Shown one piece after another: positions 54,380 through 63,067 of a stretch of DNA of 64,000 bases. Under the pieces are notes generated by a model. The model saw nothing but the letters and a program-made list of their open reading frames with translations, made no database searches and was not told the origin of the DNA. The stretch lies in contig NZ_JALKAS010000002.1 of assembly GCF_023015695.1 (NCBI RefSeq), positions 516,501 through 580,500 of the forward strand, written 5' to 3'. Position 1 is the first letter of the stretch. The number at the start of each line of letters is the position of its first letter. The translations under genes and the position numbers were made by a program. The stretch comes from Jannaschia sp. S6380. GTDB lineage: Bacteria > Pseudomonadota > Alphaproteobacteria > Rhodobacterales > Rhodobacteraceae.

Positions 54380-56119
54380 CTATTCGAAGTAAGGCAGGCC
54401 CTTGGCCTTCGCGGCGCGGACCCAGGACGGCACGAAGGGCACGATCTCGTCCTGGGAGGGCACCATCACCTCGATGAAGCTGGCGCCGGGATGGGCAAGG
54501 GCGGTGGCCAGCTTTGCCGCGATCTGGCTTTCGTGGGTGATGCGGTCCGCGGCGAATCCGAACCCTTCGGCGATCTTTCGGTAGTCGACAGCGCCGAAAT
54601 CCGTGGACCAGGGCGCGTCGACCTCGTCGAGCAGGATCGCCTCGCCCCGGATCCAGCCATAGGTGTCGTTGCGGGTCAGGATCACGGTCACGTTCTTGCC
54701 GGATCGCTTGATCGTCTCCATGTCGCCCATGACGAAGGCGAAGGATCCGTCGCCGGTGAAGGACACGATCGGCCCGTCCGTGGCGTGCGACGCGCCGATC
54801 GCGGCGGGCACGGAATAGCCGAGCGCGCCCATCGAGTAGTTCGTGATGTAGCGACGCCCCGGCCGCCGGAACGTCAGCAGCGCCGACGGGTAGATCGCGC
54901 TCACCCCCGGCTCCGAGGTGACGATGGCATCGTCGGGCATCATGTCGTCCAACGCCTGCGTCAGCTTGACCGGCGAGATCGTGCCTTCGGGCATCGGAAT
55001 GTTGGCGCTGAAGACCTGGCGCAGGGCTGTGGCCTTCATCTCCGTCAGATCCAGGCGCGGGCGTGTCGTATCCGGATGCTCGGCCTCCAGAAGCGTCAGC
55101 ATGTAGTCAAGGCTGGCACGGGCGTCGCCGACGAGGCCGAGGTCGACGGGGAAGGTGTTGCCGATATGGGCCTCCGCGATGTCGAGGTGCAGGAAGGTCG
55201 TCCTGGCCGGATCGCCATACAGCGTCCAGTGGTTCGTCGCCGCACTGTCGGTGTTCGATCCGATGAAGAACACCGTATCGGCCCGGCCGACGAAGTCGTT
55301 GGAATGGGCCATCCCGCCGCGCCCCCCGATCACACGCAGCGCCAGGGGGTGATCCTCGGGGATGGTGCCCTTGCCCGGGGTCGTGGTGCCGACGGGGATC
55401 TGCAACCGTTCCGCCAGCGCGAGCACCGCCTCGGACGCCTGCGAGATCAGCGCGCCCTGACCGCAGATCATCACGGGTCGTTCGGCAGCCAGCAGCAGTT
55501 GGATTGCCTCACGCAACTTGCCGTGGTCCGCGACGGGGCGGTGGGCCGGGAAGGTGCCGTGATCGAGATCGGCATAGAGGTCCGGGAGGTCCGCCTCCTG
55601 GCCGAAGATGTCGATGGGCACGCGGATATGAACCGGGGCCGGGCGGCCCGAGGTGGCGACGCGGAACGCGCGGCGCAGTAGAAACGGGATCTCGTCGGTC
55701 CGGGTGACGATGAAGGACTCCTTGCAGATCGACGCATAGAGCGCGGTCTGGTCCACGCCTGTCAGTCCGTGGCGCTTGTCCTGATTGATGGGGATGTCCG
55801 AGCTGAAGAAGATGATCGGGACGGAACTCAGGAACGCCTCGGTGATGCCGGGCGTGCAATGAGTGACGCCGGGGCTGGGCGCTTCGAGCACGGCGGGTCG
55901 GCCGGTGATCTTGGCGTAGGATTCGGCGGCGAAGGCGGCGGTCCGCTCGTCGCGCGTCAGGACGAACTCGATCCCGGAATGGGCCCGCCATTCCTTGTAC
56001 CAACCGATCGTCGTCTCGCCCGGCAGCCCGAAGACATGGGTGACGCCGTGCAGCTCCAGCATGGTGAGAAGCGCCTGTGCGCCGTTCAGACGCGCGGGGC
56101 CCAGTCGCGTGAGGGGCAT
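54380..56119 (-). CDS. Thiamine pyrophosphate-binding protein, acetolactate synthase-like
   Basis: 579 residues with the three domains of the acetolactate-synthase/benzoylformate-decarboxylase family: the Pyr domain (HVFGLPGETTIGWYKEW and DERTAAFAAESYAK, with the ThDP-activating glutamate), a central domain and the PP domain with GDGSFAFVMGDMETI (about 450-464) and the metal asparagine in RNDTYGW. It probably decarboxylates or carboligates a 2-oxoacid. The specific substrate is unknown. It precedes the enolase and racemase genes in minus-strand orientation but transcription order is racemase-enolase-ThDP. Confidence 0.82.
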   Translation of the reverse strand: MPLTRLGPARLNGAQALLTMLELHGVTHVFGLPGETTIGWYKEWRAHSGIEFVLTRDERTAAFAAESYAKITGRPAVLEAPSPGVTHCTPGITEAFLSSVPIIFFSSDIPINQDKRHGLTGVDQTALYASICKESFIVTRTDEIPFLLRRAFRVATSGRPAPVHIRVPIDIFGQEADLPDLYADLDHGTFPAHRPVADHGKLREAIQLLLAAERPVMICGQGALISQASEAVLALAERLQIPVGTTTPGKGTIPEDHPLALRVIGGRGGMAHSNDFVGRADTVFFIGSNTDSAATNHWTLYGDPARTTFLHLDIAEAHIGNTFPVDLGLVGDARASLDYMLTLLEAEHPDTTRPRLDLTEMKATALRQVFSANIPMPEGTISPVKLTQALDDMMPDDAIVTSEPGVSAIYPSALLTFRRPGRRYITNYSMGALGYSVPAAIGASHATDGPIVSFTGDGSFAFVMGDMETIKRSGKNVTVILTRNDTYGWIRGEAILLDEVDAPWSTDFGAVDYRKIAEGFGFAADRITHESQIAAKLATALAHPGASFIEVMVPSQDEIVPFVPSWVRAAKAKGLPYFE

Positions 56120-56129
56120 CGGTATCTCC

Positions 56130-57251
56130 CTAAGTCAGAAGGCGCGTCCGGTATCGGGCAAGGGCGTCGGGATCGGGGGCCGTGCCCAGGCCGGGCCTGC
56201 GCGGCACGTGGACCTGCCCGTCCCGGACGGGAAACGGGGTCTGCGCGATGTCGGCCTGGGCATAGTAGGTGGACATGTAGAATTCGCAGCCGAGCGTCAG
56301 GTCTGGGACCGCGGCCATCAGATGGGCGCCGGCCATGTGGGCGATGGAGGTCTCGAACATGCAGCCGCCATAGACCTCGATCCCCACGGCGCGGGCGATG
56401 GCCGCGATCTCCAGGCAACGGCGGACACCGCCGGATTTCATCACCTTGAGCGAGAAGACGTCGGCCATCCTTGCCGCGGCGCCACGCTGGGCCGCACGGA
56501 CGTCGAAGACGCTTTCGTCGGCCATGATGGGGACGTCGACGGCGCGCGTGATTTCGGCCAGCGCCTCGCGTGCGTGCATCGGGACGGGCTGTTCGACCAG
56601 ATCGGGGCGGAACGCCTCGAGGTCCCTGATGCGGCGGATCGCGTCGTAGGCGCGCAGGCCCTGGTTGTAGTCGATGCGCAGACGGGCAGCGTCGCCATAG
56701 GTTTCGCGCAGACGCTCCAGCCGCATCAGGTCGAAGGCATGGTCGCCGAAGCCGGTCTTGAGCTTGAAGATGCGCACGCCGCTGTCCCAGATCGCGGCGA
56801 TGTCCTCGAGATCGGCGTCGAAATCGGGATTGGCCACCGAGAAGCTGAGGGGGATCGCGTCGCGGTGGCGCCCGCCGACCATCTCGGCGATGGGTAGCCC
56901 CGCGATCTGCCCCGCGAGATCCAGGAGAGCGCATTCCAAGGCGGCCTTCGCCTCGGGGTGGCCGACCAGGACCCGGTCCGCCTGCCACAGGATCGGCTCC
57001 ACCAGCACAGGGTCGCGCCCGATCACGAGCGGCCGGAAATAGCGGTCGAGCGCGGCGGCGGCGCCTTCCACGGTGCCGGTGAAGACGGGCCAGGGGGACG
57101 CCTCGCCCCAGCCGGTCAAACCGCTCCCGGTAGTCAGTTCGCAGAGTACGGCCTCGATCCCGCCGACATCGCCCGATCCATGCGAATGGGTGGCCCGGGC
57201 GGGGATGGAAACGCAATGCAGGCGCATGCCGGTGACGCGATGGTCGGTCAC
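56130..57251 (-). CDS. Enolase-superfamily enzyme, mandelate racemase/muconate lactonising type
   Basis: 373 residues from a GTG overlapping the racemase stop (GTGA), or 365 from the ATG at 57227 (MRLHCVSIPARATHSHG). The KxK motif FKLKTGFG (about 160-167), metal ligands in RIDYNQG, EQPVP and ADESVFD, and the second catalytic lysine in SLKVMKSGG define the MLE branch. This branch includes dipeptide epimerases, muconate cycloisomerases and 3-hydroxyproline dehydratases. Which reaction applies is not clear from sequence. Confidence 0.83.
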   Translation of the reverse strand: MTDHRVTGMRLHCVSIPARATHSHGSGDVGGIEAVLCELTTGSGLTGWGEASPWPVFTGTVEGAAAALDRYFRPLVIGRDPVLVEPILWQADRVLVGHPEAKAALECALLDLAGQIAGLPIAEMVGGRHRDAIPLSFSVANPDFDADLEDIAAIWDSGVRIFKLKTGFGDHAFDLMRLERLRETYGDAARLRIDYNQGLRAYDAIRRIRDLEAFRPDLVEQPVPMHAREALAEITRAVDVPIMADESVFDVRAAQRGAAARMADVFSLKVMKSGGVRRCLEIAAIARAVGIEVYGGCMFETSIAHMAGAHLMAAVPDLTLGCEFYMSTYYAQADIAQTPFPVRDGQVHVPRRPGLGTAPDPDALARYRTRLLT

Positions 57252-58003
57252 GGGGCCTGACCGTCCGGCAGGCGCGTGTCGTCGATACGGTCGCCGAAGC
57301 GCCGGGGTGCGAGCGCGGCCTGGAACCACAGCAGATGGGTATAAATGGAGAAGACGGGCCGTCCGGTCGCCGCGCGGATATCGGCGGCGTAGGGAACCAT
57401 GTTGGTGCATTCCAGCAGGATCGCACCCACATCGGGATGGTCCGCGACAAGGCGGCGCGCGGCGGCGACATTGTCCGCGCGCGCCTGCGCGAAGTCGATC
57501 CTTGCGGCATCCGATAGGATCGCCTCGGTGAAGTGGGATCCGGCACCGGTGCCGACGACGGGCGTGCCGGCGGGGATGCCCGCGGCGGCCAGGTGCGCCG
57601 CCCCCAGCGTCTCCGCCGAGATGGTGAGGATGCCCAGCCGCCGGTCGGCCGGCAGCGTCTGTTGCACGAGGCCGGCCTGCAGCAGGGACGACGCCGCGAC
57701 GGGCACGCCCAGCGCGGCGGCCATCTCGGTCTGGAACGGCGCGAGGAACCCGCAATTCGTGGCGATGCCGTCGCAGCCCAGCGCGACCAGTTCCCGACCG
57801 GCATCGACGAAAGGCCCCAGCAGATCGGTCGCCTCGCCCCGGACCACGTTCTGGGGCGTCGCCGCGTCCACGCGGTTGTACTGCACCGGAAAGGGCCAGG
57901 TCGTCGCGTTGCCGATGTCGCCGGGGATGCGCGGGAACCGCGTGTTCAGCATCAGGATGCCGACACTTGCCCCGAAGACCGTCTTCCCGCCCGCCTGCTC
58001 CAT
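57248..58003 (-). CDS. Aspartate/glutamate racemase family protein
   Basis: 251 residues. GASVGILMLNTRFPRIPGD, the first catalytic-type cysteine in GIATNCGFLAPFQ and a second in ILLECTNMVPYAADI match the Asp/Glu racemase superfamily, including maleate isomerases and hydantoin racemases. Both thiols needed for two-base chemistry are present. The gene starts 1 base after the GntR regulator stop and overlaps the enolase gene. Confidence 0.82.
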   Translation of the reverse strand: MEQAGGKTVFGASVGILMLNTRFPRIPGDIGNATTWPFPVQYNRVDAATPQNVVRGEATDLLGPFVDAGRELVALGCDGIATNCGFLAPFQTEMAAALGVPVAASSLLQAGLVQQTLPADRRLGILTISAETLGAAHLAAAGIPAGTPVVGTGAGSHFTEAILSDAARIDFAQARADNVAAARRLVADHPDVGAILLECTNMVPYAADIRAATGRPVFSIYTHLLWFQAALAPRRFGDRIDDTRLPDGQAP

Positions 58004-58004
58004 G

Positions 58005-58697
58005 TCAGGACTGCGGCGCGTAGAGGTCGGCGAAGGCATGGCGCACGGCCTCCGCGGCATGCGGCGCGCGCTGCGCGATATGGCTCCGCATGGCCTCGGC
58101 CGCCGCCGCCGGATCGCCGGCCGCGATACAGTCCAGGATCGCGAGGTGGCCCTTCGTGGTGGTGCCGCCCTCGGCCCGGAGCATCCGCAGGTCGGCCATC
58201 CGCACGAAGCGGATCTTGTCGTAGATATTGACCAGCATCCGCGCCAGTTCGGGGTTGGCGGACAGGCCGGTCACGCGGTCATGGAACGCCTCGTCCAACT
58301 CCAGCAGGTGTCCGGGGTCCGTCGATCCGGCATAATCCGCGGCGGTCGTGCCCAGCCAGTCGCGGATCGCCGCGATGTCGTCGGCCGTCGCCCGGGCCGT
58401 CGCCGCGCGCACCGCCTCACATTCAATGGCCATGCGCGCCTGGTAGAGATGGCGGATCCGCGTGCCCGACAACTCTCGGCAATAGAAGCCACGCCCGGCC
58501 CGGATATCCACGAACCCTTCGGCGGCGAGCCGATTGAGCGCCTCGCGCAGCGGCGTACGACTTGCCCCCAATTCGCGTGAGAGGGCCGACTCGTTGATCC
58601 GTTCGCCCGGCTTGAACGCGAAGGAGGACGCCTTCGCACGCAGGGCGCCGTAGACCTTTCCGACCGTGTCTTCGGTTTCCGGCTCGACGATGCCCAT
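58005..58697 (-). CDS. GntR family transcriptional regulator with FCD domain
   Basis: 230 residues. Winged helix-turn-helix at about 15-75 (ALSRELGASRTPLREALNRL) and an all-helical FCD effector domain from about 85 with metal/ligand histidines (DEAFHDRV, SHIAQRAPH). Such regulators usually repress a neighbouring catabolic operon until its substrate or product binds. It leads the minus-strand operon and faces the oxidoreductase gene, with a candidate operator in between. Confidence 0.9.
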   Translation of the reverse strand: MGIVEPETEDTVGKVYGALRAKASSFAFKPGERINESALSRELGASRTPLREALNRLAAEGFVDIRAGRGFYCRELSGTRIRHLYQARMAIECEAVRAATARATADDIAAIRDWLGTTAADYAGSTDPGHLLELDEAFHDRVTGLSANPELARMLVNIYDKIRFVRMADLRMLRAEGGTTTKGHLAILDCIAAGDPAAAAEAMRSHIAQRAPHAAEAVRHAFADLYAPQS

Positions 58698-58765
58698 CGC
58701 CCTCTCTCCCTCGCTCGCGGGGTCAGACTAGCGTCAGACTTGCATTGAAGGCAATCCTGTGCCCT

Positions 58766-58781
58766 GATCCGTATACAGATC
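58766..58781. promoter_or_regulatory. Candidate GntR operator
   Basis: A 16-base near-perfect palindrome, GATC-CGTATACA-GATC, centred on GTATAC, in the divergent gap between the GntR gene and the oxidoreductase gene. FCD-type GntR regulators typically bind GTnnAC-centred palindromes. One base pair breaks the symmetry. Confidence 0.55.
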
Positions 58782-58847
58782 CGACGCGATATTTCGGCAC
58801 GTCCGTCCGACGAAGTCCGATGGTCGGAACGCGGGGGGAGGGCGCCC

Positions 58848-60089
58848 ATCACCGAGCGCATCATCATAGCCGGCGCCGGCATCGTGGGCATGTCGACCGC
58901 GATCTGGCTGCGCCGTTTCGGCGAGGCGGAGGTCGTCGTGATCGACCGCTTGCCGCCCGGCGAAGGCACGTCGCATGGCAATGCCGGCGTCGTCGCCGCC
59001 TGCTCCGTCGCGCCGGTCACGGCCCCCGGCCTGATCGCCAAGGCGCCGCGGATGCTGATGAACCCGGATTTCCCGCTGTTCCTGCGATGGGGCTATCTGC
59101 CCAGGCTGTTGCCGTGGTTGCGCAAGTACCTGTCGCATGCAAACGACGCAGACACGCGCCGGATCGCCCTGGGGCTGGAGAAGATCGTGGGCGACGGCGT
59201 CGCGCAGCACAAGGCGTTGACGGCGGGGACGGACGCCGCCGATTGGTTGACGGAAAGCGACTATTCCTTTGCCTATGCGGACCGTGCGGCCTTCGAGGCG
59301 GATGCCTATACCTGGGCGCTGCGCCGGGAGGCGGGTTTCGTGCCCGAGATCGCCGAAGGCCCCGCCGTGCAGGAGCGGGAGCCGAGCCTGTCGACCGGGA
59401 TCGGTCTGCTGGCCACGATGACAGACCATGCCTTCGTCCGCGATCCCGGCGCGTATACCAAGGCGCTGGCCGATGTGTTCGAGGGGATGGGCGGCACGAT
59501 CCTGCGTGCCGAGATCACCGACGTGGAGCTGGCGGACGGCAAGGTCACGGCCGTATTGACGAACGGGGGACGCCAGCCCTGCGACCGGGCGATCCTGGCG
59601 ACAGGCGTCTGGTCCGGCCCGCTGATGGCCAAGCTGGGCCTGTCCATCCCGATCGAGACCGAACGTGGTTATCACATCATCTTCGAGGACGCCTCCGGCG
59701 GCCCTTCGCATCCGGTCATGGTGGCCAGCGGGAAATTTGTCGCCACGCCGATGGATGCCGGTCTGCGCTGTGCCGGCGTGGTGGAGTTCGGCGGGCTGAA
59801 GGCCGGGCCGTCCCGGCCGGCGCTCGACCTGCTGCGACGCAAGGCCCGGGCGGCCTTTCCCAACCTGCGATACGGCGGGGAGGTCGAGTGGCTGGGCCAC
59901 CGTCCCGCGCCCTCCGACAGCCTGCCCCTGATCGGCGAGGTGCGCGATAGCGGCATCTTCACGGCCTTCGGCCACCATCACATCGGGCTGACGGGCGGGC
60001 CCAAGACGGGCCGCATCGTCGCGGGCCTCGTGGCCGGAAAGCCCGTGAACACCGACCTGCGGGCTTTCGATCCGATGCGTTTCGCGTAG
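58848..60089 (+). CDS. FAD-dependent D-amino-acid dehydrogenase-like oxidoreductase, ATC start
   Basis: About 413 residues. The Rossmann motif IIIAGAGIVG lies upstream of the first GTG (58884) and would be lost with that start. No ATG or GTG precedes it, but an ATC at 58848 stands 6 bases after GGGGGGAGGG and gives the expected N-terminus (M)TERIIIAGAGIVG. ATC is a rare but allowed start codon. The C-terminus (GHHHIGLTGGPKTGRIVAGL, ending AFDPMRF) is DadA/hydroxyproline-dehydrogenase-like. It oxidises an amine or D-amino acid. The alternative is a sequencing error or a recent start-codon mutation. Confidence 0.8.
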   Translation: MTERIIIAGAGIVGMSTAIWLRRFGEAEVVVIDRLPPGEGTSHGNAGVVAACSVAPVTAPGLIAKAPRMLMNPDFPLFLRWGYLPRLLPWLRKYLSHANDADTRRIALGLEKIVGDGVAQHKALTAGTDAADWLTESDYSFAYADRAAFEADAYTWALRREAGFVPEIAEGPAVQEREPSLSTGIGLLATMTDHAFVRDPGAYTKALADVFEGMGGTILRAEITDVELADGKVTAVLTNGGRQPCDRAILATGVWSGPLMAKLGLSIPIETERGYHIIFEDASGGPSHPVMVASGKFVATPMDAGLRCAGVVEFGGLKAGPSRPALDLLRRKARAAFPNLRYGGEVEWLGHRPAPSDSLPLIGEVRDSGIFTAFGHHHIGLTGGPKTGRIVAGLVAGKPVNTDLRAFDPMRFA

Positions 60090-60163
60090 GGTCGTAACCA
60101 AACGGGGCTGCGGCCCGACAAGGGCTCCGGAGGAACGAGCCGACCACCAAGAGGGAGAAGAAG

Positions 60164-61144
60164 ATGACCAAGTTCACCAAGACCTGCCTGCCGCTGATCG
60201 GGGCAGCCCTGTGCGCGGCGCCAGCGCTCGCCCAGGAAAAGTGGGATCTGCCGATGGCCTATGCCGGCTCCAACTTCCATTCGGTCACCGGCGCCGAGTT
60301 CGCGCAATGCATCACCACCGGAACCGGCGGCGAGATCGAGGTGACGACCCACCCCTCCGGCTCGCTCTTCGCGGGTGCCGACATCAAGCGCGCGGTGCAG
60401 ACGGGCCAGGTGCCCATCGGTGAGCGGCTTCTCTCGGGCCACCAGAACGAGGACGCGCTGTTCGGGTGGGATTCCATCCCGTTTCTGGTCTCGTCCTTCG
60501 ACGAGCACGACAAGCTCTATGAAATCGTCAAGCCGCATCTCGAGGAGCTGCTGGCCGAACAGAACCTGACGCTGCTCTATTCTGCGCCTTGGCCGCCCCA
60601 GGGGCTCTACTTCGACCGCGAGATCAACTCCGTCGCCGAGATGGAGGGGATCAAGTTCAGGTCCTACAACAATGCCACCAACCGCCTGGCGGAGCTGACC
60701 GGCATGCTGCCCGTGCAGATCGAGGCGGCCGAGATCAGCCAGGCCTTCGCCACCGGCGTGGCCGAATCGATGGTTTCGTCGGGGGCCACGGGCTACGACC
60801 GCAAGGTCTGGGAGAGCCTGAGCCACTTCTACTCGGTCGATGCCTGGCTGCCGCGCAATTACATGCTCATCAATTCCGACGTCTGGGAGGGTGTGTCCGA
60901 GGGCAACAAGAACGTCATCGAGGCTTGTGCGCAGATGGCCGAATACGCGGCGACATGGCGCGCGAAGGAGTACACAGGCTTCACCCTGGCGGGCCTTCGT
61001 GACGGCGGCATGACGGTCGAGCCGGCCAACGACGCCCTGATGGAAGAGCTCAAGGCCATCGGTGACACGATGACGGAGGAATGGCTGGAGGCCGCCGGCG
61101 AGACGGGCGCCGAGATCGTCGACAGCTACGGCGCGGCCCAGTAG
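60164..61144 (+). CDS. dctP: TRAP transporter substrate-binding protein
   Basis: 326 residues with signal peptide (LIGAALCAAPALA). GIKFRSYNNATNRL (about 162-175) carries the arginine that binds a carboxylate. EGIKFRSY and GATGYDRKVWESL are DctP-family features. GAGGGAGAAGAAG precedes the ATG. It delivers an organic acid to the DctQM permease. Followed by a stable hairpin. Confidence 0.9.
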   Translation: MTKFTKTCLPLIGAALCAAPALAQEKWDLPMAYAGSNFHSVTGAEFAQCITTGTGGEIEVTTHPSGSLFAGADIKRAVQTGQVPIGERLLSGHQNEDALFGWDSIPFLVSSFDEHDKLYEIVKPHLEELLAEQNLTLLYSAPWPPQGLYFDREINSVAEMEGIKFRSYNNATNRLAELTGMLPVQIEAAEISQAFATGVAESMVSSGATGYDRKVWESLSHFYSVDAWLPRNYMLINSDVWEGVSEGNKNVIEACAQMAEYAATWRAKEYTGFTLAGLRDGGMTVEPANDALMEELKAIGDTMTEEWLEAAGETGAEIVDSYGAAQ

Positions 61145-61150
61145 GCCCGT

Positions 61151-61186
61151 CGCCCCGGCCCGCCTTATGGACGGCGGGTCGGGGCG
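61151..61186 (+). other. Intercistronic hairpin after dctP
   Basis: A 14-bp stem (61151-61164 with 61173-61186, one G-U pair) with an 8-base loop and no T-run. It lies between the binding-protein gene and the small permease gene, a position where mRNA-stabilising hairpins set the expression ratio. Confidence 0.65.
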
Positions 61187-61214
61187 GATCCCATTCCAAC
61201 GCGGGAGAGAGGCC

Positions 61215-61751
61215 ATGACCGCTGCCCTTCGCGGCCTCCGCCGCGTGCTCGACCTTCTCTATCTGGCTGCCGGTGTGCTGGCCGCGCTCTGCCTCGTGGC
61301 GATCCTGCTGCTGATCGTGGCGCAGATGGTCGCGCGCTGGACGGGCGAAATCTTCCCGGGCGCCGCGAACTACGCGGGCTACGCCATGGCCGCGGCCAGC
61401 TTCTTCGCCTTCGCCAATGCGTTGAACCGGGGCGCGCATATCCGCGTGTCGCTGGTCCTCAACAGCGTGCCCGCCGGCATCCGGCGTTTGATGGAGATCT
61501 GGTGCTTCGCGGTCGCGACGGCGGTGGCGTGGTACTTCACCTATTATGCCTACTGGTTCACCTATTGGTCGTGGAAGTTCGGCGAGGTCAGTCAGGCCCA
61601 GGACGCGACACCTATCTGGATTCCCCAGTCGGTGATGGTTCTGGGCGGCGGCATCCTCGCCATCGCGCTGACGGACAACCTGTTGCACGTCATCTTCCGG
61701 GGGGATCACCGCATCACGCGCGACATCGTCGACCAAAGCTACGCGGAGTAG
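61215..61751 (+). CDS. dctQ: TRAP transporter small permease
   Basis: 178 residues from the ATG at 61215 with GGGAGAGAGG upstream. Four transmembrane helices; NRGAHIRVSLVLNSVP between helices 2 and 3 is the DctQ signature. It pairs with DctM. Its stop is 3 bases before the dctM start. Confidence 0.9.
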   Translation: MTAALRGLRRVLDLLYLAAGVLAALCLVAILLLIVAQMVARWTGEIFPGAANYAGYAMAAASFFAFANALNRGAHIRVSLVLNSVPAGIRRLMEIWCFAVATAVAWYFTYYAYWFTYWSWKFGEVSQAQDATPIWIPQSVMVLGGGILAIALTDNLLHVIFRGDHRITRDIVDQSYAE

Positions 61752-61754
61752 GGC

Positions 61755-63065
61755 ATGGAAGAACTTGCCGCCATCGGATTGTTCCTCGGGGTCCTTTTCC
61801 TGTTGCTGGGCACCGGCGTTTGGGTCGGCCTCGCGCTGATGGGCGTCGCCTGGGTGGGCATGGAGCTTTTCACCACGCGTCCCGTCGGTGACACGATGGT
61901 CACGACGATCTGGGCCTCTTCTTCGAGCTGGACGCTGACGGCATTGCCGCTGTTCATCTGGATGGGCGAGATCCTGTTCCGCACGCGCCTGTCGGAGGAC
62001 ATGTTCCGCGGCCTCAGCCCCTGGCTGGCGCGGCTGCCGGGGGGGCTGGTGCATACCAACATCGTCGGCTGCACGGTTTTCGCCGCCGTGTCGGGTTCGT
62101 CTGCGGCCACGCTGACGACGGTGGGCAAGATGTCCATCCCCGAACTGCGTGCCCGCGACTATCCCGAGCGCATCGTGATCGGAACGCTGGCGGGCGCGGC
62201 GACGCTGGGCCTGATGATCCCGCCATCGCTGGCGCTGATCGTCTACGGGGTGACGGTCAATGAATCGATCACCCAGCTTTTCTTCGCCGGTGTGTTTCCC
62301 GGCCTGTGCCTCGCGCTGATGTTCATGGCTTATGTCGCGATCTTCTCCAAGGTGTCGGGGTCTTGGAATCCCAAGCAGGAAACCGGCATGTCGTTCGTCG
62401 ACAAGCTGCGGAATTCGCGCTTCCTGATCCCGGTCCTGTGCCTGATCTTCGTGGTCATCGGCTCCATGTACGCGGGCTACGCCACCGCGACCGAGGCGGC
62501 GGCCATCGGCGTCATCGGCGCGCTGGCGCTGGCGGCGGGGCAACGATCGCTCACCTGGGGCACCTTCACCGAAAGCCTGATGGGCGCCACGCGAACCTCG
62601 GCGATGATCGCATTGATCCTGGCCGGTGCGGCCTTCCTAAAGCTTGCGATGGGTTTCACCGGATTGCCGCGCGCGCTGGCCGACGGGATTGCCACCATGG
62701 ACCTGTCGCGGTTCGAGCTGCTGATGATCCTGATGGTATTCTACATCGTGCTGGGCATGTTCCTCGACGGCATCTCCTCGGTGGTGCTGACCATGGCAGT
62801 GGTCGAGCCGATGGTCCGCGAGGCGGGGATCGACCTGATCTGGTTCGGCATCTTCGTCGTCGTCGTGGTTGAGATGGCGCAGATCACGCCGCCTATCGGC
62901 TTCAACCTTTTCGTGCTGCAGGGCATGACCGAACACGAAATGGGCTACATCACCCGCGCCGCCCTGCCGATGTTCGCGATCATGGTCCTGATGTGCTTCG
63001 TCCTGATCTGGTTTCCGGACGTCGCGATGTGGCTACCCGAAACCATGCGGCAAGCGCCGGGATAG
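61755..63065 (+). CDS. dctM: TRAP transporter large permease
   Basis: 436 residues with about twelve helices. The motif AAVSGSSAATLTTVGKM and the repeat elements GLMIPPSLALIVYG and ITPPIGFNLFVLQGM are DctM hallmarks, including the sodium-site region. It couples solute uptake to the sodium gradient, typical of marine Roseobacter-group organisms. Confidence 0.93.
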   Translation: MEELAAIGLFLGVLFLLLGTGVWVGLALMGVAWVGMELFTTRPVGDTMVTTIWASSSSWTLTALPLFIWMGEILFRTRLSEDMFRGLSPWLARLPGGLVHTNIVGCTVFAAVSGSSAATLTTVGKMSIPELRARDYPERIVIGTLAGAATLGLMIPPSLALIVYGVTVNESITQLFFAGVFPGLCLALMFMAYVAIFSKVSGSWNPKQETGMSFVDKLRNSRFLIPVLCLIFVVIGSMYAGYATATEAAAIGVIGALALAAGQRSLTWGTFTESLMGATRTSAMIALILAGAAFLKLAMGFTGLPRALADGIATMDLSRFELLMILMVFYIVLGMFLDGISSVVLTMAVVEPMVREAGIDLIWFGIFVVVVVEMAQITPPIGFNLFVLQGMTEHEMGYITRAALPMFAIMVLMCFVLIWFPDVAMWLPETMRQAPG

Positions 63066-63067
63066 AC

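Noticed and set aside
58884..60089. GTG at 58884 as the start of the flavoenzyme
   Set aside because: It removes most of the GAGIVG dinucleotide-binding motif and has no ribosome site; ATC at 58848 explains both.
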